Source: Bdellovibrionota bacterium (lineage in GTDB: Bacteria; Bdellovibrionota; Bdellovibrionia; Bdellovibrionales; JAEYZS01). From it: a stretch of DNA of 64,000 nt. Position 1 is the stretch's first letter. Each line of letters begins with the position of its first letter. Of this stretch, positions 26,914 through 35,071 are shown piece after piece. The stretch spans positions 99,794 to 163,793 of the forward strand of contig JAZKEU010000008.1 in NCBI GenBank assembly GCA_040386775.1, written 5' to 3'. Below the pieces are notes generated by a model. That model was not told the DNA's origin. It searched no databases and saw nothing but the letters and a program-made list of their open reading frames with translations. The translations under genes were made by a program, and so were the position numbers.

Positions 26914-27228
26914 ATGGCTGATAATGACGCATTTTATAGAACTTATCTAAAACAAGAACTCCAAAGGAGAAAAGAACGAAACTCTCTCTACTCTCTAAGG
27001 GCATTTGCAAAAAGCTTGTCGATTGATAATGGTCAACTTTCAAAAATTATTTCTGGTAAAGCGCTTTTGTCTGTCGATCTTGCTGATATTATTTCAAAAA
27101 AACTAAAGCTTATTGGTAATGATCGCATTGGCTTTCTTGTTTCCGCAGCGGAGGAGCAAAAGTGCCATTTGCTTTATCTGGTAGATCCTACGCTAACCGA
27201 ATGCGATTCTGACGAGTGCTCGTCATAG
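26914..27228 (+). CDS. Short helix-turn-helix protein like the N-terminus of TIGR02147 regulators
   Basis: 104 residues. The stretch YRTYLKQELQRRKERN followed by YSLRAFAKSLSIDNGQLSKI and ISGKALLS has the layout of the DNA-binding start of TIGR02147 proteins (compare the full-length one at 35072). The roughly 200-residue C-terminal part is absent. The C-terminus ends with an acidic Cys-containing tail, TECDSDECSS. The start at 26914 has AGG eight bases upstream. This is either a stand-alone regulator or a truncated one. Confidence 0.65.
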   Translation: MADNDAFYRTYLKQELQRRKERNSLYSLRAFAKSLSIDNGQLSKIISGKALLSVDLADIISKKLKLIGNDRIGFLVSAAEEQKCHLLYLVDPTLTECDSDECSS

Positions 27229-27814
27229 TGCCCCGCTTTAGTAGGCACACGAATTGTAAATATAGTTCTGGGAAGTTAAATTTAATTTAACTTCTTATTA
27301 ATTCAATCCAACAATTCTTCGCGCTTCTTCACTTCTCATAAACTCATGAATTACTTTCCCAAGTTCGAAACTTGTGAGACTTGGCTTTTTACTGCCCGTA
27401 TATGAAGCCAAGTCGTTTTCAATAACAACAAATTTATCATCGGCCCAAACATTTATCTAAAACGCCGGCAGCCATTTTATGTTTCCAATTTTCTTCAAAT
27501 TATAAATGTTAATTTTGATCTATGCATGAGAATATCTAAGTTTATTCAGCGAATTGGTCTTCTCTGTATTATTAATTGGAGGAACAGATAGGCCTGTCGT
27601 GATAAGGAAGTGCTGTAGTCAATTTTGGATATTAAATTGATATGTAAAATCAATAAGATAGATAATAAACCACATGAATTGTTCTAAATATTTTTACAGT
27701 TCTAAAGTTATTTCATGTTTATAATTTTATACGTATAGATAAATTATTTCGTGGTATGTCTTAATATTCGAACTAATTAACTCGGATCAAGGTAACGAAT
27801 AAAAAGGTACTATA
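27229..27814. other. Intergenic region with a coding remnant
   Basis: About 590 bases. The segment 27298-27519 is a broken gene on the minus strand, listed separately. The rest is AT-rich and without coding sense. The last 100 bases must hold the promoter of the gene at 27815. Confidence 0.6.
27298..27519 (-). pseudogene. Broken coding remnant with an internal TAG
   Basis: A 74-codon frame on the minus strand ends in a natural-looking C-terminus: TSFELGKVIHEFMRSEEARR and then IVGLN-stop. It is interrupted by one TAG at 27457-27459, between KWLPAF and INVWADDKFVVIENDLASYT. There is no start codon with a ribosome site. The amino-acid composition is that of a real protein, but I do not recognise the family. 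Confidence 0.55.
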
Positions 27815-28222
27815 ATGAAAATGATGGCTTTTATACTTATGTTTTGTGCAAGCACAAATATTATGGCTACAGATAATTTTTGTAAAGTGACTCCGAATCC
27901 TAAGGGAACAATTTCTCAAACTGTATGTAAAGTCACTTTTGATGAGGTCCTTTTAGCCACTGCAGAATTAGATTCCGAAATAGTTTGTCATATTGAAGGA
28001 CAAACAAGAGGGCTCAGCGCCTACTTAATGAATAATGAAATTAAAATTCAAGTGATCAAATTGGACGCTCAACCTACAGATGTTTTAAACGAAGTTGTAC
28101 TTTATAAAGTCATAGAAATGCTTGGAACTTTTACGACTAGTTATGATGCTAAAGCTTCTGTGCAATATTCTGTAATGATTAATAAGAAACGCTTAAATTT
28201 GAAATGTCTTCCTAGCGAATAG
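27815..28222 (+). CDS. Small secreted protein of unknown function
   Basis: 135 residues. The signal peptide ends at NIMA. The mature chain has four cysteines (NFCKV, TVCKV, VCHIE and LKCLP) and a repeated CKVT motif near its N-terminus. AAAAAGGTACT precedes the ATG. It is followed by a hairpin terminator. No family recognised. Confidence 0.7.
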   Translation: MKMMAFILMFCASTNIMATDNFCKVTPNPKGTISQTVCKVTFDEVLLATAELDSEIVCHIEGQTRGLSAYLMNNEIKIQVIKLDAQPTDVLNEVVLYKVIEMLGTFTTSYDAKASVQYSVMINKKRLNLKCLPSE

Positions 28223-28226
28223 TATT

Positions 28227-28259
28227 ACCCGCTTCAGTATCTGCAATACTAAAGCGGGT
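28227..28259. terminator. Hairpin terminator between converging genes
   Basis: acccgctt/aagcgggt (28227-28234 and 28252-28259), with an inner stem agtat/atact and one mismatch, form a 13-bp hairpin with a 5-nt loop. It is placed between two converging genes. Confidence 0.65.
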
Positions 28260-28284
28260 TGAATAAAAACTATTCACTATATTA

Positions 28285-28635
28285 CTACCAAGCATATATA
28301 CACTTAAAAAGACCTTTTGCTATTGTCGTGTAGCAAACTTCCCTCATATTCGAATTGAAATTTTCTTTATATTCGTAAGTGTAACCGGATATTAGTGAGC
28401 AACCATAAAAATAATCATCGGTTTTTCCTACACTCTCTAGAAGAGTTTGTACCGCGAGGTCCTCTGACGGGTAGGAGCATTTACCGAAACATGAACCGGT
28501 CCAGAAGCTATATGCATAACATGCCTGCACAGCGCCTTTATGTTCTTCTTCAATCTCTACAGCTTGAGCACGCTGAAGACCCAACGAGCTTATTCCTATT
28601 AACAAACTCATTAAAAATAATTTAGTATGTTTCAT
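28285..28635 (-). CDS. Small secreted Cys-rich protein
   Basis: 116 residues. The signal peptide ends at QRAQA. Six cysteines follow in the mature part (QACYA, GSCFGKC, YGCSL, EVCYT and FKCIY, some in pairs), which suggests a disulfide-stabilised exported domain. AAGGGAGGAACA precedes the ATG. No family recognised. Confidence 0.7.
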   Translation of the reverse strand: MKHTKLFLMSLLIGISSLGLQRAQAVEIEEEHKGAVQACYAYSFWTGSCFGKCSYPSEDLAVQTLLESVGKTDDYFYGCSLISGYTYEYKENFNSNMREVCYTTIAKGLFKCIYAW

Positions 28636-28726
28636 TGTTCCTCCCTTAGTTAACGAATTTCTAAATACAGTTGTAGTAAAAAATTATATTGAATAATAGT
28701 TCATTAAAGTTATATACACTTAACTA

Positions 28727-29593
28727 ATGGATATAGATCGAGTTAGATACTTTCACATATTTGCTGAAACGGGCTCGCTGGTAAGAGCTTCAGAAATCCT
28801 TCATATTTCGCAACCGGCCTTATCAAAAGCCCTAAGACTGCTAGAGCACGAAGTAGGAGCAAAGCTTGTTGAAGCGGAGGGAAGAGGTTTAAGACTCACC
28901 CACAGTGGCGTTACTTTTAGGAAAGAAACAGCAGGCTTATTGGACAAATGGCTGCAATTGCCCAAGTTAATTCAATCAGAACATTTGCAGGCACCAACCA
29001 AAATAGGATCTTTCGAAGTTTTTACGACTTATTTTTTAGAGAGTCTGACTAAATTTATTAAACTCGAAAACCTAGAGCTGCACGAGTACATACCTGGCCA
29101 GCTCGAAGAAGCAATTATCAATGGAACAGTTGATATTGGAATAACCTATGCCCCCATTCCCAAACAAGGAATTGAGTTTATAGAAGTGACTAAGATCCGG
29201 ATGGGAGTTTTTGGTTTAAAAAAGTATAAAGATGTAACTTTATCCGAGTTACCCTTTGCAGTTCCTCTTTCTCCTATTGAAGGAACTCCTTCCAAAGTTG
29301 TAGGTCTTGATGGATGGCCCGATCATAAAATTCCAAGAAATATTAAATACCGAGTCACCCTAATGGAGTCTGCGATTGAACTCAGTAGAGAAGGGCATTG
29401 TGTTGCCTATTTACCAGAGTTCATTGTTCATAATCATAATAAGAAAGTGTTACCGGAATTTAAACTCATAGAACTTGAGTCATCCGTGTCGAAGAAAGAC
29501 CGCATCCAGAGTGTCTTCCTAATTTACCGCAAGCATGCTGATGAATCGGTACTTGTCCGCCAATTGGCAAAATGCTTGCGATCGTTATCGTAA
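28727..29593 (+). CDS. LysR family transcriptional regulator
   Basis: 288 residues. The helix-turn-helix GSLVRASEILHISQPALSKA starts near residue 16 and is followed by a linker helix and an effector domain. It is divergent from the small Cys-rich protein gene at 28285 across 91 bases, so that gene is a possible target. The stop overlaps the end of the converging GFA gene by 9 bases. Confidence 0.9.
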   Translation: MDIDRVRYFHIFAETGSLVRASEILHISQPALSKALRLLEHEVGAKLVEAEGRGLRLTHSGVTFRKETAGLLDKWLQLPKLIQSEHLQAPTKIGSFEVFTTYFLESLTKFIKLENLELHEYIPGQLEEAIINGTVDIGITYAPIPKQGIEFIEVTKIRMGVFGLKKYKDVTLSELPFAVPLSPIEGTPSKVVGLDGWPDHKIPRNIKYRVTLMESAIELSREGHCVAYLPEFIVHNHNKKVLPEFKLIELESSVSKKDRIQSVFLIYRKHADESVLVRQLAKCLRSLS

Positions 29594-29974
29594 TGGATGT
29601 GGCCCCGGATCGTCCGCAAGTGGGAGTGAGCGACCATCAAGAATGCTTATCTTTAACTCTAGTGCATCCAACTGCTCAACGCATCCCAGGTTTACGCGAT
29701 ATCCCCATTTTTGATTTCCAAAATAAGGAAATATCCCGCAAGTCTTGCAGAAAAGAGCGTCAACTGCGCGATCATTCCAACGATAAATTGCCATATGTTC
29801 AGGGTTTTGATGAGGGCGGAAATCTTCTGCTGGAATGTATTTCGCTGACATAATTGTTCCCCTGCGAATACAAAGTGAGCAATTACAGCGCCGTCCTTCG
29901 GTGATTTCTTCGCACGCAAAGGAAAATAGAATGTCTCCACAATGACAGCGAGCTGTGTATTCTTTTTTATTCAA
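29585..29974 (-). CDS. GFA (Mss4-like) zinc protein
   Basis: 129 residues. The zinc ligands of the family are all there: CHCG at the N-terminus, CNCSLC in the middle and CKTCG later. Family names refer to glutathione-dependent formaldehyde activation, but most members have no proven substrate. The start is a TTG with AAAAGGTG at the right distance. Confidence 0.88.
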   Translation of the reverse strand: MNKKEYTARCHCGDILFSFACEEITEGRRCNCSLCIRRGTIMSAKYIPAEDFRPHQNPEHMAIYRWNDRAVDALFCKTCGIFPYFGNQKWGYRVNLGCVEQLDALELKISILDGRSLPLADDPGPHPLR

Positions 29975-30003
29975 AGAGGCACCTTTTCAATTTTGATAAT
30001 TAA

Positions 30004-30537
30004 TTATATTCCCATATAAACATTTTTTTGCTCGAGCATTTTTCCATTTTTATCAAACGAAGAGAGAAGTGGTAGAGCGTGGTCGATGTTCTCCACCTTG
30101 GTGTGAAGTCTACCATCAATTATCAGCTCAACTTCATGTTTTTGGGTTTCAGCGAGGACTACAGTTTGCAATAATTTATGATTAGCGTCCTTAACTTGAA
30201 TTGTGGAACGCTTTAACTGAGTCTCCGGTATGATTTCGTGTTGAACGTAAAAAGTTTTACCATCTTGATGAAATATTTGAGTGGATTCAGAAACTCGACC
30301 TTGCCAAAAATCAGCCGTATTGTTAACGACAACGTCTATAAGCATCGTAATTAAGAAAACCACTGAGGTAAGAAGGTAAAGGACAACTCTTAATCCGACC
30401 TTCTTTGAGTTGATCCACGTAGAGTAATCTCTAGTCAACTCCCACCCGCCAGAGACACATCCAGTTTGAAAAATCATCATCAGACAAGCTGTTGCGGTTC
30501 CCAAATGATATAACAATTTTGATAAGAGTTTTTGCAC
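30004..30537 (-). CDS. DUF3332-like membrane or lipoprotein
   Basis: 177 residues from a GTG at 30537 that has GGGGGAATATAC before it. A TTG start further upstream (30594) has no ribosome site. The N-terminal signal ends in FQTGC, a weak lipobox, followed by WELTRDYSTWINSKK and a second membrane helix (VLYLLTSVVFLITMLIDVVV). This order is typical of DUF3332. Function unknown. It lies 29 bases upstream of the GFA gene. Confidence 0.68.
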   Translation of the reverse strand: MQKLLSKLLYHLGTATACLMMIFQTGCVSGGWELTRDYSTWINSKKVGLRVVLYLLTSVVFLITMLIDVVVNNTADFWQGRVSESTQIFHQDGKTFYVQHEIIPETQLKRSTIQVKDANHKLLQTVVLAETQKHEVELIIDGRLHTKVENIDHALPLLSSFDKNGKMLEQKNVYMGI

Positions 30538-30791
30538 GTATATTCCCCCGTAGGTGGCTAGATTTAATAATAACTGTGTTGCTTTGTTTTTCAAGGTGAA
30601 AGTACTTAAAGTGCCTAGTTTTATACCGCCGGCGCCGAAGGTGCATATAAATGATAAGCTAGCTAATTAGGTTAAAAATACCGTTGTTGCAAATTGGCAA
30701 GGTTGACAATGGCATTTATCAATGTACTCTCCTCAATTAATGTAATTGAATAATTTTGATTCAATGCAAACTCAAAGAGGGGGAATATCTT

Positions 30792-31286
30792 ATGAAAATA
30801 AATATAATTGCTACCATAATTTTTCTATCATCTAGTTTAGGATGGGCTCAGTCTTATACAGACAAAGCGCTTCTTTTTGAAAGAAAAATGAAAATTGATT
30901 GGGAAGAGTGTAAGAAAAAATGGCAAACTAACAATGTAACTAGCTTTGAAGGTTTTTATTCTTACGGTGGAGGTTGTACAGTTTCGGTTACAGGAACTTC
31001 TCCTGAGCCATTTGGTACTGGCAGTCATTTCAAATACGAAATACAAGGTGGAAAACACGGCTCAATGAGAACGTCAATAAACGTTGATGCAAACCCTGAT
31101 GGTTATAGCATTTACTACAGCTATACTTTCGAAGCTACTCCTACGCAAGTTGTGCTTCCTACATTTGAAGAAGCATATGCTGATATTAAATCTAGATTTA
31201 ATTTAGGTGACGAGATAATTGCCTTTGGTAAACAAGATGGTGATAGATACAAAATTATTGATTACCGATACAAAATTAAAGAATAA
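30792..31286 (+). CDS. Secreted protein of unknown function
   Basis: 164 residues. The signal peptide ends at GWAQ. The start at 30792 has GAGGGGGAA upstream. Two cysteines (EECKKK and GGCTVS). The mature part is polar and aromatic-rich (YSIYYSYTFEATPTQVVLPT). It is followed by a strong terminator. No family recognised. Confidence 0.7.
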   Translation: MKINIIATIIFLSSSLGWAQSYTDKALLFERKMKIDWEECKKKWQTNNVTSFEGFYSYGGGCTVSVTGTSPEPFGTGSHFKYEIQGGKHGSMRTSINVDANPDGYSIYYSYTFEATPTQVVLPTFEEAYADIKSRFNLGDEIIAFGKQDGDRYKIIDYRYKIKE

Positions 31287-31307
31287 TTTCTTAATTTTAC
31301 TGAACTT

Positions 31308-31344
31308 AAAAAAACGCAAAGCTTTAAAAGCTTTGCGTTTTTTT
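31308..31344 (+). terminator. Strong intrinsic terminator
   Basis: AAAACGCAAAGCTTT (31311-31325) and AAAGCTTTGCGTTTT (31327-31341) form a long perfect stem, with an A-run before it and a T-run after it. It works in both directions. Confidence 0.9.
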
Positions 31345-31501
31345 ATTTTAGGTGGATCGAGAGAATATAAGGTTGTGCCGTCGGTTTGGTATTCACATGG
31401 ATTTCCGTATCTTGCTGAATCCAATAATTAATGTGGCCTTGCGGAGATGGAGATATATAAGCCATATGATTGATCTGATTGATATACTTTAGAGAGAAAG
31501 A
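31343..31501 (-). pseudogene. Duplicated C-terminal fragment of the peptidase gene at 33908
   Basis: The frame reads SFSLKYINQINHMAYISPSP, then QGHINYWIQQDTEIHVNTKP and TAQPYILSIHLK-stop. The peptidase at 33908 ends with an almost identical series, but has 31 extra residues between its YMA and YVSPSPQG. The fragment therefore carries a clean 93-bp in-frame deletion and lacks the catalytic part. No start with a ribosome site. It abuts the terminator at 31308-31344. Confidence 0.85.
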
Positions 31502-31642
31502 ATTATGGATATTGGATGGTGTAAGTTTGAGAAACTTTTTAGGGCACGAAAAGTTATGTTTTAGACATCTCTTTGGCTTTAAATCCAAATAAATCTATTT
31601 TTAACCTGGCATGCTATCTGCTTAGTAAATGAATTGAAAAAC

Positions 31643-31692
31643 CGTCATATTTGATAATTTTGGGAAGTAATCCAACAAGCTTTGGAACGGTA
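31643..31692 (+). promoter_or_regulatory. Leader element, copy 2 of 2
   Basis: Matches the element at 2482-2530 with the shared blocks tttgataat, taatccaacaa and gaacggta in the same spacing. It ends 65 bases before the start codon of the aminotransferase gene. Confidence 0.5.
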
Positions 31693-31757
31693 CGTATCCA
31701 TTTTAGTGTTTAGAACGTGCGGTGACATTTTTGCGCCCCACGGTAAAGGTGCTTGCT

Positions 31758-32972
31758 ATGAAACTATTTATAGGACTGCTTTTTATTTGCGTGACCCTAT
31801 CCCATACTAGCGCCGAAGCCAATAGCCAGTGTGCAAGCCTCTTTGAAGAAGAAATTGTCGATTTTTCCAGTGAGTGGGGAGTTAATTTTCTATCTTATTC
31901 TGATCCAGCTTGGACTGAGCCCGGTTACCTGAAAGAACTGGCGAAGTATGCGGCACCAACAATCACTAATTACGGCGGCCGCGCAGAGTTGCTTCTATCT
32001 AAATTTGATAAGGTTTTCAATGATTTCAGTGATGGATTCATTGCAAGATTTACGATTAGCGGCACTGATGCAAACAATTATCTATTTGATTATGCGGCTC
32101 AGTCTTACCATTCTAGAACGCGCAAAGAACCAATTGATGTTAAATTGTTATCATTCGAGGACCCTTATGCAGGAGCATACGGTAAAATTTACGATTTGAA
32201 GTATGGAAGCTCTCAACTGACGATTCCGACTCCAAGACTGCATCCAAATCGCAAGTATAGTAAGGCGGAACTTGCCGAGATTAAAAAGATAGAACTTAGA
32301 GCACTTAAATTTATTCGAGAGAAAGTCAAGAACCCAGATCTTGAAATTGGCGGAATATTTATTGAGCCCATTCCAGTCAGTCATGGCATTTATATGTATC
32401 GCCCAGAATTTATGAGACAATTACGAAAACTTGCTGACGAACTGAAGGTACCTATTTTCGCAGATGAAATATTGACGGGTGGTGGAAGAACTGGAAAGTT
32501 TTGGGCCTATGAGCACTATGAAGGGTTCGTTCCTGATTTAGTCACTTTCGGTAAGGGACTTGTTGTTGCCGGTATATTTGTACCAACTCGAAAATCATCT
32601 TCTCTAGAAATTAACCCTTGGGACATTGGAAGCACAACTACATCGGCCAATCCGCTAAGCTTAGTGCAAGCAATACAAGTGCTCGAAACAATCAAAAAAC
32701 GCAACCTCATCGACAACGCGCGAGACGTCGGAGAATATTTTTATGAGCGTCTCAAGCAAAGGCATCTAGAGTCAAAAATCTATAAGACTGATGACTTAGA
32801 TGTTCGCGGAGTAGGGCTTTTGCTTTGGTATTCTTCTTATAGAAGAAATTTTAAAATTGATTCATATAAAGAGGGGTATGGTCCCAGAATGCTTCCTCCT
32901 CTAACACTAACAAGACAACAAGTTGATGACCTGTTTATTGAGTCTAGTAAAAACGACGGGAATTCTCTTTAG
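31758..32972 (+). CDS. Exported class III PLP-dependent aminotransferase-like protein
   Basis: 404 residues. The first 20 form a signal peptide (MKLFIGLLFICVTLSHTSAE), and AAAGG sits before the ATG at 31758. The rest is a class III aminotransferase: SGTDANNYLFDYA, the PLP aspartate region VPIFADEILTGGGRTGKFWA and the lysine in LVTFGKGL. These enzymes are normally cytoplasmic, like ornithine or acetylornithine aminotransferase. An exported copy is unusual and could act on prey- or envelope-derived amino compounds, or could have lost activity. It is a single gene. A hairpin at 33080-33105 lies downstream. Confidence 0.8.
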   Translation: MKLFIGLLFICVTLSHTSAEANSQCASLFEEEIVDFSSEWGVNFLSYSDPAWTEPGYLKELAKYAAPTITNYGGRAELLLSKFDKVFNDFSDGFIARFTISGTDANNYLFDYAAQSYHSRTRKEPIDVKLLSFEDPYAGAYGKIYDLKYGSSQLTIPTPRLHPNRKYSKAELAEIKKIELRALKFIREKVKNPDLEIGGIFIEPIPVSHGIYMYRPEFMRQLRKLADELKVPIFADEILTGGGRTGKFWAYEHYEGFVPDLVTFGKGLVVAGIFVPTRKSSSLEINPWDIGSTTTSANPLSLVQAIQVLETIKKRNLIDNARDVGEYFYERLKQRHLESKIYKTDDLDVRGVGLLLWYSSYRRNFKIDSYKEGYGPRMLPPLTLTRQQVDDLFIESSKNDGNSL

Positions 32973-33079
32973 GAAAAACTAAAATAGGTTTCCAATTGGT
33001 CTTTTAAAATATCAAGAAACACGTGGCATTCCACACCGAAACGGGGGAATTTATCCTATCCGTGAGCCCTGAAAATCTA

Positions 33080-33105
33080 GGTATGCCCCTTGTAATGGGC
33101 ATACC
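33080..33105 (+). terminator. Hairpin, 9-bp perfect stem
   Basis: ggtatgccc (33080-33088) and gggcatacc (33097-33105) pair perfectly with an 8-nt loop. There is no T-run. It lies between the aminotransferase gene and the sensor gene at 33172. Confidence 0.5.
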
Positions 33106-33171
33106 GCTTGCAGTTATTAAACTAAACTATGGCTTAAGCTATGACTCCTTCAAAAAAAAGGACGGTCCAAG

Positions 33172-33855
33172 ATGCTCGCAGATTTTTTGACCACGAAAAA
33201 AAATGAAATATTGGCTCTCACAGAAGAAAAAACCTTAGAGCTGGCGGGGGACCATCCGAGCTCAGTGCAACTTAAAAAAGGACTGCCCATTTTTCTTAAT
33301 CAAGTGATTGACGTGATTCGCAATTCTGAAAAACATTCTTCTCCTCCGCAGAAAGATATTAAAGCGATCGCCGAAGCAGCTGACAGAGGCGATGAAGCTG
33401 CGATGGCTGAGGCTGCAGGTCGACCTGAGGAAGCTGAATTAGCGGAATCGGCCGGTCGTCACGGCACTGAGTTCCAGCGATTAGGTTATAACCTTTCTCA
33501 TGTAGTTCACGCATACGGAGCCATGTGCCAGGCTATCACGGAGGTTGCATCCAAAAATCAGTTTAAAATTTCTACGACTGAATTCCATTCCCTCAATCGA
33601 AGCCTCGACGTCGCAATCGCCGGTGCTGTTACGGGCTATCAATCACTCCAAGAGACCAAAGAACAAAAGCACGACAGTAACCAAACAAAATTTTTTGTCG
33701 ATGAAATCCGTAACACTCTCACTTGTGCTCAGGTGGCCTTGCAATCTATTAAAACTGGAACCGTAGGTATCGGCGGAAACACAGGTCGGATCCTGGAACA
33801 GAGCTTAGGAAAAATTGGAGAACTTTTAGACCGGTCTCAAGAAAATTCGCCTTAA
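33172..33855 (+). CDS. Kinase-like sensor: RsbRD N-terminal domain plus degenerate dimerisation helix, no catalytic domain
   Basis: 227 residues. Residues 1-145 match the RsbRD N-terminal domain as I recall it: GTEFQRLGYNLSHVVHAYGA, MCQAITEVA and LNRSLDVAIAGAVTGYQ. The next 75 residues correspond to the dimerisation part of related histidine kinases, including the segment GTVGIGGNTGRILEQSLGKI. In the kinases this part starts with AHELRN, but here it reads VDEIRN, so the phosphorylated His is replaced. The gene stops before any ATPase domain. An inserted Ala/Glu-rich stretch (EAADRGDEAAMAEAAGRPEE) sits at about 65-95. It probably acts as a non-catalytic partner or decoy sensor. Confidence 0.72.
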   Translation: MLADFLTTKKNEILALTEEKTLELAGDHPSSVQLKKGLPIFLNQVIDVIRNSEKHSSPPQKDIKAIAEAADRGDEAAMAEAAGRPEEAELAESAGRHGTEFQRLGYNLSHVVHAYGAMCQAITEVASKNQFKISTTEFHSLNRSLDVAIAGAVTGYQSLQETKEQKHDSNQTKFFVDEIRNTLTCAQVALQSIKTGTVGIGGNTGRILEQSLGKIGELLDRSQENSP

Positions 33856-33907
33856 TATAAAATAGTTAATATTGATTTCGTATCGAATCTCAAGGCTCTT
33901 ATGACTT

Positions 33908-34957
33908 TTATTTTAGATGGATCGAAAGAATATAAGAATGTGCAGTCGGTTTTGCGCTCACATTGATTTCCATATCTTGTTGAATCCAATAATTAATGTA
34001 GCCTTGCGGAGATGGAGATACATAGCCCGTATAATTTCCATAAATACGTGGACGAGAGTGTTTATTTGTCTCTACTCCATCCATCACAATGTACTTTTCG
34101 TATTGAGCTTCTTCTTGAGCCATGTAATTGATCTGATTGATATACTTTGCAATTTGAAAAGACTTAAAGAGTTCGTTAAAATTTGGAAAGATAATTTTAG
34201 GATCAGAGCTTGAATGATTTAAAACATAATTTATAAATTTACGACCTTCTTTTTTTTCAAGATACGAAACAAATAAAAGTGCATGTCCATAGAAAGATTC
34301 TTTATCTTCTACCAGCTCCAATTTTTTTGAGGGCTCAAGCGGCATCCATGGAGATTTCATCAAATGAGTTGCTGCTAATGAGAAATTTTCTTCACTGGAT
34401 ATTTTATTTTCAAAGTAAAGAGCCATTCCTTCTTCAAACCAGGTCGGATAAGTTTTTCCTAGCTGTTGACTGATATAATGAAAAAGCTCATGTGTGAGCT
34501 TTCTTTTAAAGAAAGAAACATCACTTAAAAAAGCATCATTCACAAAGATTTTAAAATCTGTTTTTGATTGTTGAGACTTGCAGACGATCGCAGCAAAATC
34601 TTTAAATGGGGCGGGTAGTGTGTCCCCAAATGAATAGATATGAATACGATTTGGGACAAGAGAACTTAAATTATGTTTATGCAATTCTCTAACAATTTGA
34701 ATCCATGCGACTTGAAAGGATTCTGTGGAATGAACCGCGTAAGGCACTTCTTTTTTCCAATATATAGACAGCTCACTGTTCTCTAAATTATTGATTTTTT
34801 GCGATTTAAATAAGGCCAAGTTTAAATCAAAACAGCCACCAGGAAGTAAAAAATCATTGCTAGAGAATCCTTTTTGAGTCCCTAATAATATCAAAAATAT
34901 AAATAATATTAAAAGCTTAAGCTTATTTATCAATTTATGCCCCTTGAACTTCCTCAA
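33908..34957 (-). CDS. Exported gluzincin-type metallopeptidase
   Basis: 349 residues. An N-terminal membrane or signal segment (LKLLILFIFLILLG) is followed by a zinc motif LTHELFHYIS and, 18 residues later, WFEEGMALYFE. This is the His-Glu-x-x-His plus Glu pattern of the peptidase MA-like clan. The C-terminal 100 residues form a separate region, which is the part duplicated as a remnant at 31343-31501. It is divergent from the TIGR02147 gene at 35072 across 114 bases, so the two may share control. Confidence 0.78.
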   Translation of the reverse strand: MRKFKGHKLINKLKLLILFIFLILLGTQKGFSSNDFLLPGGCFDLNLALFKSQKINNLENSELSIYWKKEVPYAVHSTESFQVAWIQIVRELHKHNLSSLVPNRIHIYSFGDTLPAPFKDFAAIVCKSQQSKTDFKIFVNDAFLSDVSFFKRKLTHELFHYISQQLGKTYPTWFEEGMALYFENKISSEENFSLAATHLMKSPWMPLEPSKKLELVEDKESFYGHALLFVSYLEKKEGRKFINYVLNHSSSDPKIIFPNFNELFKSFQIAKYINQINYMAQEEAQYEKYIVMDGVETNKHSRPRIYGNYTGYVSPSPQGYINYWIQQDMEINVSAKPTAHSYILSIHLK

Positions 34958-35071
34958 TTTAACTCAAGCGTTCCCTAAATCGGAACGAATATTTTATAAA
35001 TTGAATATTTTTCTATATAAGTTGGGAATGCGCTGAGATATACAACTGCAAAACCAAAAACGTGGGACGAA

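Noticed and set aside
31222-31340. c-di-GMP riboswitch, suspected from acgcaaagc
   Set aside because: The sequence is simply the stem of an intrinsic terminator. The other conserved riboswitch blocks are absent.
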